A program made the position numbers and the translations under genes. 40,215 nt of DNA from a virus, in IMG/VR virus record IMGVR_UViG_3300035186_000099, positions 1 through 40,215 of that record. One strand, written 5' to 3'. The notes below the pieces were generated by a model. That model saw only the letters and a list, made by a program, of their open reading frames with translations. It was not told the DNA's origin and ran no database searches. Shown one piece after another: positions 17,962 through 25,327 of the stretch; position 1 is the stretch's first letter, and every line of letters begins with the position of its first letter.

Positions 17962-18191
17962 TGTGGGGTATCGGCCTCCAGGGCCTGGCTCTTGAGGATC
18001 GCGTCCTGCAGGCCCTGGACCACCGCGGCGGCGGCCTTCGGGGTCATGTAGACGGTCTGGGTCGATTCGCTCAGCAGCATCAGGATCTCGCCGGCCGGGC
18101 TCACGCCGATGTTGATGTTGAGCACGCCGGCGCCCATCAGGGGCAGCTTCTCGGGGTCCTCAAGTGCCAAACTGGTTACGGGCTCTTTCAC
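17958..18191 (-). CDS. Small hypothetical protein overlapping terS end
   Basis: 77 residues beginning at GTG 18191: KEPVTSLALEDPEKLPLMG, then strand pattern GVLNINIGVSPAGEILMLLSES and YMTPKAAAAVVQGLQDAILKSQA. The GTG is preceded by AAGGAG at good spacing and lies 32 bases inside the terS reading frame. Upstream in-frame sequence is only shadow of terS, so I reject longer starts. The two-strand plus helix pattern is common in small phage proteins. Function unknown. Confidence 0.65.
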   Translation of the reverse strand: MKEPVTSLALEDPEKLPLMGAGVLNINIGVSPAGEILMLLSESTQTVYMTPKAAAAVVQGLQDAILKSQALEADTPQ

Positions 18192-18576
18192 TCCACTCCT
18201 TCTCGCTGAGTTGATCCTCGCGGACCACAATGACTTCCCGAGGCCCCTGGTCGTCGGTGCCGCGGTCTTTGGCCAGGGCGTACTTGTCGGGGAAGCGGCG
18301 CTCCAGGAACTCCTTGGCGGCACGCCAGTCGGTGATCATGCCCTGGCGCCAGACGGCCATGGCGCTCATCTCGGCCTGGTTCTCGGCGGCCTGTACAGCC
18401 TGAAAAAACTGAAAGTGTTTTCCGCGGGTTGCGGCTTCTCCGCGCTCCAGCCAATGGTACAAGGTGCGCTCGGTGATGCCGGCGGCCTGGGCGGCGGTTG
18501 ATCGGGGTACGCCAATGGCCAGGGCGTCGCAGATGGCGGCCTGGCGTTCGTCGGTGAGCTTGCTGTTACGTGCCAT
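18160..18576 (-). CDS. terS: Terminase small subunit
   Basis: 138 residues from the ATG at 18576, chosen because AGGGA precedes it; an earlier in-frame ATG at 18594 lacks a ribosome site. The N-terminal helix-turn-helix (KLTDERQAAICDALAIGVPRSTAAQAAGITERTLYHWLERGE) is the DNA-recognition domain typical of small terminases. The middle helix EFLERRFPDKYALAKDR is the classic small-subunit phrase. It recognises packaging sites and stimulates TerL. The gene overlaps the upstream nuclease gene slightly and starts the packaging module. Confidence 0.85.
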   Translation of the reverse strand: MARNSKLTDERQAAICDALAIGVPRSTAAQAAGITERTLYHWLERGEAATRGKHFQFFQAVQAAENQAEMSAMAVWRQGMITDWRAAKEFLERRFPDKYALAKDRGTDDQGPREVIVVREDQLSEKEWSERARNQFGT

Positions 18577-18991
18577 ATTCCCTCGCATACCCATCTTTGA
18601 TCATCTGGGCGTTGATGTTCTTGTTTCCGACGTACAAGGTGGCCAGCCAACGGCCGTATTTGCCGGTTTTGCGCGACTCGACGCAGATATCGCGGTCTTC
18701 CAGCAACCGTTGCAGGTGTTCTGTGGCCGCCTGGTAACCCTGTTGGCCCCGTTCCGGGGTGTCGATGGCCTCCAGGCGGAAGCGCATCCGGGTGTGGACG
18801 TGGAAGCCGAGATCGACCTCCAGGTCCACGGTGTCGCCGTCCACGGCTTTGAGCAGCCGGGCCTTGTAATGGTAGCCCACGGCCTGGCGCAGGCGATCGA
18901 TCAGCGCCAGGGCCTGGTTGTGACGCACCTGGAATCGGCGCATCTCGTCGTGCAGTTGCTCGCACTCCTCCTCGGGGGTGGGCCTGGTCAT
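18566..18991 (-). CDS. Staphylococcal-nuclease-like (SNase) protein
   Basis: 141 residues from the ATG at 18991, which overlaps the preceding HTH stop as ATGA. An N-terminal helix (EEECEQLHDEMRRFQVRHNQALALIDRLRQ) leads into an SNase OB-fold: VDGDTVDLEVDL, RMRFRLEAIDTPERG (catalytic Arg and the DTPE metal/base motif), and KYGRWLATLYVG carrying the second catalytic Arg. It ends IKDGYAREYG. All key residues are present, so an active Ca-dependent nuclease is expected. No signal peptide is seen, so it would act inside the cell or be released at lysis. Confidence 0.8.
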   Translation of the reverse strand: MTRPTPEEECEQLHDEMRRFQVRHNQALALIDRLRQAVGYHYKARLLKAVDGDTVDLEVDLGFHVHTRMRFRLEAIDTPERGQQGYQAATEHLQRLLEDRDICVESRKTGKYGRWLATLYVGNKNINAQMIKDGYAREYGT

Positions 18992-19375
18992 CGCTTGCGT
19001 TGGATCGGTAGGCCTGCCGATCTCAGGCCAATCGAATCGACGTGGCGCCAGATGGTGTTGGGGTGGACGCCGTAGGTTATCGCCAGGTTGCGCACCGTCC
19101 ACCCGGCGGTCGCCTCCAGGGCTTCGCACCGGGCGCGGTACTTCGCTCTGATTTCTTTTACCTGTTTGGCTGTCAGTTTGCTGGTTCCGGCCATCCGAGG
19201 TCCTTGAATCGACATATCGCCAGATGATGTTCGGGTGTACCTTGTAGGCCTTTGCCAAATTTCGCACGGTCCAGTCGCGTATGGTCTCTTGGTCTACGGC
19301 GCCAATCATTCTAGCTTTTTCCAGGCGATTGCGATACTTGCAGATGATCTCCTCGACTTGCGCCTTGTTTATCAA
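18566..19375 (-). CDS. HTH protein 1 whose frame stays open into the SNase gene
   Basis: From a TTG at 19375 (TTGA overlap with the previous stop) this frame encodes an HTH domain: AQVEEIICKYRNRL, then WTVRNLAKAYKVHPNIIWRYVDS. It aligns with HTH protein 2 (19194) and more weakly with HTH protein 3 (20834). The frame has no stop after the HTH. It passes for about 70 residues through HTH gene 2 in another phase and then enters the SNase frame, giving a potential 269-residue HTH-linker-SNase protein. The linker is low-complexity and looks like shadow translation. The true product may be the fusion, or an HTH gene that lost its stop. The HTH part is secure; the extent is not. Confidence 0.45.
   Translation of the reverse strand: MINKAQVEEIICKYRNRLEKARMIGAVDQETIRDWTVRNLAKAYKVHPNIIWRYVDSRTSDGRNQQTDSQTGKRNQSEVPRPVRSPGGDRRVDGAQPGDNLRRPPQHHLAPRRFDWPEIGRPTDPTQAMTRPTPEEECEQLHDEMRRFQVRHNQALALIDRLRQAVGYHYKARLLKAVDGDTVDLEVDLGFHVHTRMRFRLEAIDTPERGQQGYQAATEHLQRLLEDRDICVESRKTGKYGRWLATLYVGNKNINAQMIKDGYAREYGT
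18988..19194 (-). CDS. HTH protein 2 (small DNA-binding protein)
   Basis: 68 residues from the ATG at 19194, preceded by AAGGA. KLTAKQVKEIRAKYRARCE is followed by TAGWTVRNLAITYGVHPNTIWRHVDSIGL, a helix-turn-helix of the resolvase/Fis-like type, and a basic end PIQRKR. It is closely related in protein, but not DNA, to HTH protein 1 immediately upstream. It ends in an ATGA overlap with the SNase gene, so it may be a local regulator or the DNA-targeting partner of the nuclease. A longer start at 19215 is possible. Confidence 0.7.
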   Translation of the reverse strand: MAGTSKLTAKQVKEIRAKYRARCEALEATAGWTVRNLAITYGVHPNTIWRHVDSIGLRSAGLPIQRKR

Positions 19376-20451
19376 TTCAAGGCCATGCCTCGTATCGTGA
19401 TGTCGACGGGGTTGGCGTACAGATCGGCGCTGATGGTGCCGGCGAAGGGGAACTTGCGCTTGGCCGGTTCGGCTTCGCAGATCGCTTGGGTTACGCCCCA
19501 GCAGGTCGCTCCCACCACCATGGGCAGATCGTTGCCCGCGAGCAGGTTGACGTGCTCGCTGATGCCGACCTCGACACCGTCGAGGAACAGATGCGTGCGC
19601 CGTGGCCCGATGATCACCTGCGCCCGGTGGCGCTCGCCGGCCTCGAGTTGCTGTTGCGATTGCAGCTTTACCTGTGGCTCGTCGGCCGCGCCCTGGGATC
19701 GCAGCCGCAGGCGCCGGTCCTCGCCGATGTAGAGCGTGAAGTGCCCGGGAGCCGCTTGGCCTGATTCGTCACGCGAGAGCAGCACCATGGTCTGCCAGGT
19801 CGGGGGTGACTCGCTCTTGCGGGTGAACGTCTCGATGGTAAACAGCACATCCAGGTAGTTCGTCTGTTTCATGTGGCCGTCGCTGGGGATCAGGGTGCCC
19901 GCGCTCAGGCCGTGCAGGCGCTTGGGCGCGACGGCGGTCTGTCCTATCAGGCTGCTACAGCTCAGGCAGGTGGCCTGCAGCGCATGGATGGCGGTGTCGC
20001 TGGCCAGGGTCTGTGCTTCGAGCGCGGTGAGGCTGTCTGTCAGCTCGCTCAGCCGGGTCTGCAAGGCGCTGGTATCGCCGCCGCTAACGCCCGTCGAAAT
20101 TTCGCTGACGCGGGCCTCGAGGGCCGTAATCTGGGCCGTTAAGGCGCTTAGATCGGGTGTCGAAATCTCGCTGACTTGGGTCTGCAAGGCTGTTATCTGG
20201 GCCTGCAGGGGGGCGAGATCGGGTAGCGTGATTTCGCTGATCTGGACTGCCAGGGCCGCGACTTCGCCTTTCAGGGCCGATACGTCGGCCAGCTCCAACT
20301 CGGCGGCCTCCAGTCTTGTGCTGAGCTCGGCCACCGGATCGTGAGCAGACACAGCAAACGACACAGTGAACAACACAGCAAACACTAGAACTTTTGCGTA
20401 AGGTTTCGGGCTGATTTTCCAAATGCACGATTTTGGATTGTGAAGATTCAT
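19372..20451 (-). CDS. Secreted coiled-coil protein with LamG-like C-terminal domain
   Basis: 359 residues. A signal peptide spans 1-36 (hydrophobic VLVFAVLFTVSFAVSA, cleavage after VSA). Residues about 40-160 form a coiled coil with roughly 22-residue repeats of type QVSEISTPDLSALTAQITAL. A CLSC pair lies at 162-165. Residues about 190-359 look like a LamG/concanavalin-like jelly roll (HFTLYIGEDRRLRLRSQG, then RTHLFLDGVEVGISE and MVVGATCWG). The architecture resembles a trimeric stalk with a lectin-like head, but the signal peptide says it is exported by the infected cell. It is flanked by HTH genes on both sides with ATGA/TTGA coupling. It could be a moron altering the cell surface, or a fibre with an unusual route. 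Confidence 0.7.
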   Translation of the reverse strand: MNLHNPKSCIWKISPKPYAKVLVFAVLFTVSFAVSAHDPVAELSTRLEAAELELADVSALKGEVAALAVQISEITLPDLAPLQAQITALQTQVSEISTPDLSALTAQITALEARVSEISTGVSGGDTSALQTRLSELTDSLTALEAQTLASDTAIHALQATCLSCSSLIGQTAVAPKRLHGLSAGTLIPSDGHMKQTNYLDVLFTIETFTRKSESPPTWQTMVLLSRDESGQAAPGHFTLYIGEDRRLRLRSQGAADEPQVKLQSQQQLEAGERHRAQVIIGPRRTHLFLDGVEVGISEHVNLLAGNDLPMVVGATCWGVTQAICEAEPAKRKFPFAGTISADLYANPVDITIRGMALN

Positions 20452-20834
20452 TGATGCGCCTCCTCGATGAACGCGTCACGGGCGTGTCGCCCGAGTTCGT
20501 ATAAATGCTTCGTTAGCGTATCTCGGGAACCTTCGACGATGCGAACCTTGGTGAGTATCTTGGCGCAAGTGGCCTTGACCGCCTCGATCCGTTGTTGGAG
20601 GGCGGCGTTTTCCTTGATGAGCCGCTCGGTGTAGGAGTCCGGCTCGCCGTGGGGCTCGGCGCTAAGCCCGCAGGTGCGAGCCCAGACGGTGTTTTTTGAG
20701 CAGCCGAATCGGCGTGCCAGATTCTCGATGCTGTATTGTTCGGCCTCGTTCAGCAGTTTCAGCCGGCGCCGGTACATCGCCAGCAGCGCCTCGTTCTCAT
20801 CTCGGGTGAGGATCTTGTATGTCGTTTTGCGCAC
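20448..20834 (-). CDS. HTH protein 3 with coiled-coil tail
   Basis: 128 residues from a GTG at 20834. The N-terminal part (KILTRDENEALLAMYRRRLKLL, then YSIENLARRFGCSKNTVWARTCGL) is a helix-turn-helix with the same layout as HTH proteins 1 and 2. The C-terminal half is a coiled coil (YTERLIKENAALQQRIEAVKA) that probably dimerises it. It is coupled by ATGA to the secreted LamG-like gene. It is possibly a transcription factor or DNA-binding partner for this accessory block; targets are unknown. Confidence 0.7.
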   Translation of the reverse strand: MRKTTYKILTRDENEALLAMYRRRLKLLNEAEQYSIENLARRFGCSKNTVWARTCGLSAEPHGEPDSYTERLIKENAALQQRIEAVKATCAKILTKVRIVEGSRDTLTKHLYELGRHARDAFIEEAHQ

Positions 20835-20875
20835 GATGCGCTTATCGGCCGCCGCCGAAATTTGTTAAGGCCGTC

Positions 20876-21103
20876 TCAGATTTTTTCTTTGTCCTGCCAG
20901 GCAAAGGCCTTCACGTCGGCCATCCCGTTGATGGTCAGCGCGCCCGGAATGATCTCCAGGGTGAGGATGGGGGCGGTCTCGGGCCTGGCGTCGAAGCTGA
21001 TGCGCTTGATGCCCGACATCAGCCGGCCGTCGATGCGCAGCTCGGTGCCCTGGGGGGTACCGTCGGTGGTGATGTCGTAGTGGATGATTTTGATCTCGTG
21101 CAT
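20876..21103 (-). CDS. Small conserved phage protein
   Basis: 75 residues made of alternating beta strands: HEIKIIHYDITTDGTP, TELRIDGRLMSGIKRISFDA, PILTLEIIPGALTING, then a charged end. It resembles small beta-barrel phage proteins found near packaging and DNA-modification genes. Its ATG lies one base after the methyltransferase stop. No function can be assigned. Confidence 0.65.
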   Translation of the reverse strand: MHEIKIIHYDITTDGTPQGTELRIDGRLMSGIKRISFDARPETAPILTLEIIPGALTINGMADVKAFAWQDKEKI

Positions 21104-21104
21104 C

Positions 21105-22499
21105 TCAGTCGACCTGTTTGGGGGTGAGGCCCAGCTTCTCGGCGCGGTCCAGGATCACCGCGGCGTACTCGGGCATCAACTCGATCAGCCGGGCGCGGCG
21201 ACGGGTCTGATGGGCCCCGACCAGGGTGGAGCCGCTGCCGGCGAACGGGTCGAGGACGATCTCTTGCTCCTGGGTGCTGTTGAGCAGGGCCTTGCGGGCG
21301 AGCTCGCTGGGCTTTTCGGTCGGGTGCGCGGTGTTGCTCACCCGGGCGACCTCCCACAGATCGCTGTCGGCGTCGCTCAGCACCACCGCCTCATCGTAGA
21401 TGCGCACATGGCGGGGCTTCTTGCCCTTGGGCGCCTTGTCGGTCAGGTAGAGCTGGTGCCCATCGCCGTCGGTGACCAGCAGGCCGCCGGCGGCGGTGAC
21501 CCCGATGTTGCCGTCGTCGAGCCGGCCGGTCAGGCGCCAGACGGTCTGGTTCTCCCGGTCGCCGAAGAACTGCGGGGTCTCGTCGGCGTGGCTGCAGTAG
21601 AAGCACGGCTCGTGGCCCCAGCGGTAGTCGCCCCAGCCCAGCACCGCGGCGGGCTTGGCCCAGATCAGGTACTGGCGCTCCTCGAGCCCGACGGCCTTGA
21701 TGGCGTGGGCGAAGTCCTCCCGGGTGCTGGAGGCGTGCCAGATGTAGGCGCTGCCGTGCTTTTGCAGCACCTTCACGGCCGGGCGCAGGGCGGCGACCAG
21801 GAACTCGGCGAGCTGGTCGAACTTCAGCTCGTCGTTGACGATGATCTCAAACTTGCCGCTGCGGGCCTCGTAGTCGACGCCGTAGGGCGGGTCGGTGAAC
21901 AGGCAGCTGGCGCGCTCGATCCCCATCAGCCGCTGGTAGGTGGCCGGATCGGTCGAATCGCCGCACACGAGGCGGTGTGGGCCTGCCTGCCAGGCTTGGC
22001 CTTGCTCCAGGCCGTACCGGTCGACCAGGGCTTGCCGCTCCTCCTGGGCCGCTGACAGGGCCTCCTGCTTGGCCTCCTCGTCGTTGGTGTAGAGGCCGGC
22101 CTTCTTGGCGGTGTCGTCGATCAGCTTCTGGATGCTCTCGCTGGGGGTGTCGATGTTGTCCAGCACGCGGGCGAGCGCGTCCTTGTCGGCGCGGGCCAGG
22201 GCGGAGACGGGGTCGAGGGTGGCCAGCGCTTGGGCCTCCTCGGCCTCGGTGATGTCGACGTAGGTGACCGGGACGGTGTCGACGCCGCGCTTCAAGGCGA
22301 GCTCGACGCGCAGGTGGCCGTCGACGATCAGGCCGCTGTTCTTGTTCACCACGATGTGCTGCAGCCAGCCCAGCTCGTCGAGGGTGTCCTCCATCACGTT
22401 GGCCTGGTGCCGGGGGTGGGTGCGCCAGTTGTCCGGGTTGGCGACCAGGTCGCCTGGCGGGACGTCGTCGTGGCCGACGATGCGGTTCTCCCAGGTCAT
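21105..22499 (-). CDS. ParB-domain DNA methyltransferase (beta class, N4/N6)
   Basis: 464 residues. Residues about 10-110 form a ParB/Srx-like domain (PDNWRTHPRHQ, ELGWLQHIVVNKN, LIVDGHLRVELALKRG). The C-terminal two thirds are a DNA amino-methyltransferase: motif IV DPPY at 203-206, motif X/III-like NTAHPTEKP, then motif I DPFAGSGST at 417-425. The order IV before I marks the beta class, so it should methylate adenine-N6 or cytosine-N4 using S-adenosylmethionine. ParB-MTase fusions are common in phages and mobile elements, often protecting DNA from host restriction. No restriction enzyme is visible, so it acts alone. It is coupled by ATGA to the sulfotransferase-like gene. Confidence 0.9.
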   Translation of the reverse strand: MTWENRIVGHDDVPPGDLVANPDNWRTHPRHQANVMEDTLDELGWLQHIVVNKNSGLIVDGHLRVELALKRGVDTVPVTYVDITEAEEAQALATLDPVSALARADKDALARVLDNIDTPSESIQKLIDDTAKKAGLYTNDEEAKQEALSAAQEERQALVDRYGLEQGQAWQAGPHRLVCGDSTDPATYQRLMGIERASCLFTDPPYGVDYEARSGKFEIIVNDELKFDQLAEFLVAALRPAVKVLQKHGSAYIWHASSTREDFAHAIKAVGLEERQYLIWAKPAAVLGWGDYRWGHEPCFYCSHADETPQFFGDRENQTVWRLTGRLDDGNIGVTAAGGLLVTDGDGHQLYLTDKAPKGKKPRHVRIYDEAVVLSDADSDLWEVARVSNTAHPTEKPSELARKALLNSTQEQEIVLDPFAGSGSTLVGAHQTRRRARLIELMPEYAAVILDRAEKLGLTPKQVD

Positions 22500-22918
22500 G
22501 GATACAGCTCTCCGAAAAAGCTCGCATGCGGTTCGACCACCTGGGCCTGGACGGCGGCCTGGTAAGGCCTGGCGTCGTTCGGGTGCCGGGCGCCGCCGTC
22601 ACCGTCGCCCAGGCGCAGCGCGAGGTTCTCCATGCGGTACAGGGTGTAGGTGATGTGATCGGGCGCGTCGGTGATCACGGCCATCATGGCCTGGTAGGCG
22701 TTGATCAGGCCTTCGATGTGCTTGGCGCGTCGGGCCCAGCTGGCGGCGACCGCCATGGGGTCGCGGATCGGGATGTGCAGGTGGATCGGTGTGCGGGTGT
22801 CGAGCTCCTGGTCATGGAAGCCGAAGTGCCACCAGGCCTGGGCCGCGCCGGTGATGCCGGTGAACTCGACCAGCGATCGGGTGCCGCTGTGCGGCACGCT
22901 CATGACAATTTTCGTCAT
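22496..22918 (-). CDS. Minimal sulfotransferase-like protein
   Basis: 140 residues from the ATG at 22918 (ATGA overlap upstream and downstream). The N-terminal strand and loop MTKIVMSVPHSGTRSL match the PAPS 5'-phosphosulfate P-loop (family form xPKSGTTxL). PIRDPMAVAASWARR at 50-64 matches the 3'-phosphate motif with R52 and S60 at the family spacing of eight. An invariant-like H-rich middle (WWHFGFHDQELD) lies between. At 140 residues it is about half the usual sulfotransferase length, so the acceptor-binding parts are minimal. Substrate is unknown; because of its neighbours it might modify DNA, a nucleotide or a surface component. Another P-loop transferase role is possible. Confidence 0.65.
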   Translation of the reverse strand: MTKIVMSVPHSGTRSLVEFTGITGAAQAWWHFGFHDQELDTRTPIHLHIPIRDPMAVAASWARRAKHIEGLINAYQAMMAVITDAPDHITYTLYRMENLALRLGDGDGGARHPNDARPYQAAVQAQVVEPHASFFGELYP

Positions 22919-23322
22919 ACGATGCCGCCCACCCGCGGGCCGTTTTTCCAGCCCCGGCCACCGAACAGGCGCACGGCCCGGTACATCAGCTCGCGCTTGT
23001 AGCGCGGGACGCGTTGCTCCTGCATTGCTTCGCGGAACACCACGTCGGCCTGTTTGCGGGTGCCCTCGTGGGCCTGGTAGAGGTAGTCGTGGATGATGGC
23101 CGCGCCGGCGTACTTGCCAAACGGCGGCAGCAGCGACCAAAGCCACCGCGGGGTGCTGGCCAGGTCGGTCTCGAAGCCGACCTTGACGATGATCAGTTCG
23201 GGGCCGCCGTGCTTGCGCACAACAGACTCCGGTGCGGTGTACTCGATGCGGGTCTCCAGCTGCCAGCGATCGCTCTTGCCATCGATGCCTCGCAGGACGA
23301 TATCGCTGCCGCTCAGACTCAT
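22915..23322 (-). CDS. DUF1353 family protein
   Basis: 135 residues with the DUF1353 signature: VGFETDLASTPRWLWSLLPPFGKYAGAAIIHDYLYQ at about 48-83, then a helix (KQADVVFREAMQEQRVP) and a basic end. The family is common in phages. Conserved HDxLY residues suggest a metal-binding or hydrolase-like core, but no activity is established to my knowledge. It is the first gene after the terminator at 23336-23370, with only about 13 bases between the T-run and the ATG, so it needs read-through or a nearby promoter. Confidence 0.85.
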   Translation of the reverse strand: MSLSGSDIVLRGIDGKSDRWQLETRIEYTAPESVVRKHGGPELIIVKVGFETDLASTPRWLWSLLPPFGKYAGAAIIHDYLYQAHEGTRKQADVVFREAMQEQRVPRYKRELMYRAVRLFGGRGWKNGPRVGGIV

Positions 23323-23335
23323 GGCTGGCCCCGGA

Positions 23336-23370
23336 TTAAAAAGGGGCCCACGACTCGCGTCGGGGCCCCT
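23336..23370 (-). terminator. Rho-independent terminator after ruvC-like gene
   Basis: On the minus strand GGGGCCC pairs with GGGCCCC, extended by CGAC/GTCG with one bulged A, around a 4-base loop, followed by TTTTTAAT. It lies between the early replication genes and the downstream DUF1353/packaging block. Confidence 0.85.
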
Positions 23371-23376
23371 CCCAGC

Positions 23377-23409
23377 AAAACCACGTAAGTTTGGAGAACC
23401 GTGTGGTTT
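23377..23409 (-). other. Second hairpin just before terminator
   Basis: AAACCAC and GTGGTTT form a 7-bp inverted repeat with an 18-base loop, and on the minus strand the second arm is followed by TTG. It stands immediately upstream of the strong terminator. It may be a weak extra terminator or an anti-terminator component. Confidence 0.45.
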
Positions 23410-23417
23410 GGTGCATT

Positions 23418-23954
23418 TTAATCGACCTCGGCTTCGGTGGGAAGCGTTCCTGAGACGTCATCCCAGAAATAACGGGCAATGAGCGCGGCCTCGGCGCGGT
23501 TGTGATCGCGCTTGCGTGCCAGTCGCTCGCGGGCCTCATCGAATACCTGGGTGGCCTTGAGTCTGGCCTGGTCTTTGGTGGTCTTGACCAGGCCGAAGTG
23601 TTGCTTCCACTTGCCGGGGGCGATGAACCGCACCTGCAGGTTCGGGTGCCAGTGTTCCAGGATATCGAAGATCGCCTCGAGCGCGCCGGTCACACTGCCC
23701 TGGCTGAACACGCCGATCGCGCCGTTGACGGGCATGGCGTGGATGGCCTCGCAGGCGATGAAGGTCCGTTGGCCGGGTTCGATCAGCCACTGGAGGGTCT
23801 CGATGGTGGCGTAGCCGTGCAGTGCGGTGCGGCCGTTGTAGCGCCGCTTGGTGGGCAGGTCGATCAGCTGCGGGTTGCGTAGGCTTGCCGCCTCGATCAT
23901 TGCGATGGCGCCACTGACCCCGGGGTCCACTCCGATGACGCGCAGGTCCTCCAT
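23418..23954 (-). CDS. RuvC-like Holliday junction resolvase
   Basis: 178 residues from the ATG at 23954 (AGGAA upstream); an upstream in-frame extension only shadows the previous gene. It has an RNase-H-like resolvase fold: VIGVDPGVSGAIA with D10, ACEAIHAMP with E69, and C-terminal KRDHNRAEAALIARYFW with D150 and E155 as the remaining metal ligands. The layout and length match phage RuvC-like nucleases. It would resolve branched DNA made by RecT/YqaJ recombination or replication before packaging. It overlaps the Ref-like gene by 58 bases. Confidence 0.85.
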   Translation of the reverse strand: MEDLRVIGVDPGVSGAIAMIEAASLRNPQLIDLPTKRRYNGRTALHGYATIETLQWLIEPGQRTFIACEAIHAMPVNGAIGVFSQGSVTGALEAIFDILEHWHPNLQVRFIAPGKWKQHFGLVKTTKDQARLKATQVFDEARERLARKRDHNRAEAALIARYFWDDVSGTLPTEAEVD

Positions 23955-24325
23955 GGGTTCCTGTCGACTCCCGCCTCGCGCCACGCATTCACCCCCGTTT
24001 GTCTGCATACCTGGTCCATGAAGTTTACTTGTGTGCCGAATCGCGCCTCCCAGGAGCGCACGCCCATCGAACCGTCGATCGCGATGCCGCTCATGACGTG
24101 CAGCTCGGCGGCCAGCGGTATCACGAGGTAGTCCGAGATGCCGCGCAGGGCCACGCCGCTGTGCAGGCCGATTTCAGCGACGCTGCCGCCTTTTATGTGA
24201 TGCAGTGTTGGGTTCGGCCGTCGCGTGATGAGGCAGCCCAGCTCGGCGACCGTGTCCCACCAGTGTCGTATCGCGATGGGTCTTGGGGTCGTCAGTGCGC
24301 TCGCCAGTTCCAGCTCTAGATCCAT
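23897..24325 (-). CDS. Ref-like / DUF968-like HNH nuclease
   Basis: 142 residues. The core reads CLITRRPNPTLHHI (C31, H42, H43), then GISDYLVIPLAAELHV (H76) and SWEARFGTQVNFMDQV. This matches the Ref/DUF968 layout, in which an HH pair, an IPL-x-x-H motif and a final fGtQ helix form an HNH-type zinc nuclease. The second half of the usual CxxC is missing, so metal binding may be altered. P1 Ref is a RecA-dependent nuclease that aids recombination. The C-terminal end extends 58 bases into the RuvC-like gene. Confidence 0.7.
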   Translation of the reverse strand: MDLELELASALTTPRPIAIRHWWDTVAELGCLITRRPNPTLHHIKGGSVAEIGLHSGVALRGISDYLVIPLAAELHVMSGIAIDGSMGVRSWEARFGTQVNFMDQVCRQTGVNAWREAGVDRNPWRTCASSEWTPGSVAPSQ

Positions 24326-24393
24326 GCCAGCGATGTTCCGCGCCTCGATCGGGTCCGAGTGTAGCGGTTATCGCGTGCCGGGTACAGGCGCAC

Positions 24394-24440
24394 AAAAAAA
24401 CGCGGCCAGCGTGAGGGGTTGGGATCGCTTCGGCCGCGTA
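24394..24440 (-). terminator. Rho-independent terminator
   Basis: Minus-strand stem ACGCGGCC/GGCCGCGT with a 24-base loop, followed by seven T. It is located after the 24459-24899 gene and fills most of the gap 24326-24458. No gene is seen in that gap. Confidence 0.85.
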
Positions 24441-24458
24441 ATGCAGGTGAATCGTTGC

Positions 24459-24899
24459 TCAGTTCGGTCGGCGCGAGGGCCAGCCGGGGTGATAGACGGC
24501 CTCGGGCTCGCAGTCCTCGTCGCTCCAGGGTGCGGCGGGTTCCTTAAACCCGAGGTCGTATTGCGTGTCGTCCATTGTAGGCGGATTGACGCGCTGTTGA
24601 TAGCGGCGCATGCACACCCAGGTGCATGAGTAGGCGGCGTGCAGCTCGTCGTCCTCGACGGCGTTCTTGAAGTTCGGGTAGCGGATCTCGTCGATGAGGC
24701 CCGCGAAGAACCCGGCGACCTCGTCTCGCGACAGAAACAAGCGCCAGCGGTAGTCGGTGTAAGTCGTTTCCACTGGCTTATCGCCGCCGGGGAAGTAGTG
24801 ATCGAGGGCCTTGCGGTCGCGGCTGCGCACGACCATCACGTTCTCGTGGTCGTAGTGCTCGACGATGCTCAGCATGCCGTGCTTGGTCATGATCCACAT
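24459..24899 (-). CDS. Conserved hypothetical phage protein
   Basis: 146 residues from the ATG at 24899, directly after GGAGGAGAACC. It begins MWIMTKHGMLSIVEHYD, with strand-type text (NVMVVRSRDRKALDHYFPGGD), an aromatic YRWRLFLSRDEVAGFFAGLIDEI segment and an acidic, proline-rich end. It resembles small phage proteins that act on single amino-acid or peptide substrates near SSB genes, but I do not recognise a family. Last gene before a terminator. Confidence 0.7.
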   Translation of the reverse strand: MWIMTKHGMLSIVEHYDHENVMVVRSRDRKALDHYFPGGDKPVETTYTDYRWRLFLSRDEVAGFFAGLIDEIRYPNFKNAVEDDELHAAYSCTWVCMRRYQQRVNPPTMDDTQYDLGFKEPAAPWSDEDCEPEAVYHPGWPSRRPN

Positions 24900-25225
24900 A
24901 GGGTTCTCCTCCCTGCTCGTAGTGCGCGTATGGCATCCAGGAGTTGCTGGTTGCTCCAGCGCTTGATGTTGTGGTCGATCTGGCGGTGTGCCGCCCAGGC
25001 GGCTTTCTGCCAGGCCGAGGGGTGCCCGTACCGCTTCGCGTAGCGGTCCAGGGTTACGATGAACTGGGTCTCGCAAATCCAGCGGTATTGCTCCTCGTCG
25101 TCGCGTCGCTGTTCCTCGGGTGTTTTGGGTCCGGCGGCGCTCAAAAACAGCAGGGTCAGAAAGGCGCTGGATATGAGCCAGGCGCCGATCGTGATCCAGG
25201 TTAGCGTGGTGATCTCTATGTCCAT
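24887..25225 (-). CDS. Small membrane-anchored protein
   Basis: 112 residues. One transmembrane helix at about 8-31 (TWITIGAWLISSAFLTLLFLSAAG) with a short N-terminus and a long charged cytoplasmic or periplasmic tail (EEQRRDDEEQYRWICETQFIVTL, AWQKAAWAAHRQIDHNIKRW). It overlaps the following gene by 13 bases. The ribosome site is GGAGGAGAACC. It may be a superinfection-exclusion or host-takeover membrane factor. Not otherwise recognised. Confidence 0.65.
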   Translation of the reverse strand: MDIEITTLTWITIGAWLISSAFLTLLFLSAAGPKTPEEQRRDDEEQYRWICETQFIVTLDRYAKRYGHPSAWQKAAWAAHRQIDHNIKRWSNQQLLDAIRALRAGRRTLCGS

Positions 25226-25250
25226 CAGGGTTCTCCTCCGTGGGTGGCTC

Positions 25251-25312
25251 CCGCTGGCTGGCGTTCCTTCCGGTTTACGCGGTCCGCCGCAGCCGACACA
25301 ACAAGCCAGCGG
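25251..25312. repeat. 9-bp inverted repeat in gap after SSB gene
   Basis: CCGCTGGCT at 25251-25259 and AGCCAGCGG at 25304-25312 form a perfect inverted repeat 44 bases apart in the 102-base gap between the SSB and membrane-protein genes. No T-run follows, so it is not a terminator. The gap otherwise holds no credible gene. Confidence 0.4.
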
Positions 25313-25327
25313 TTGCCATTACCTGGT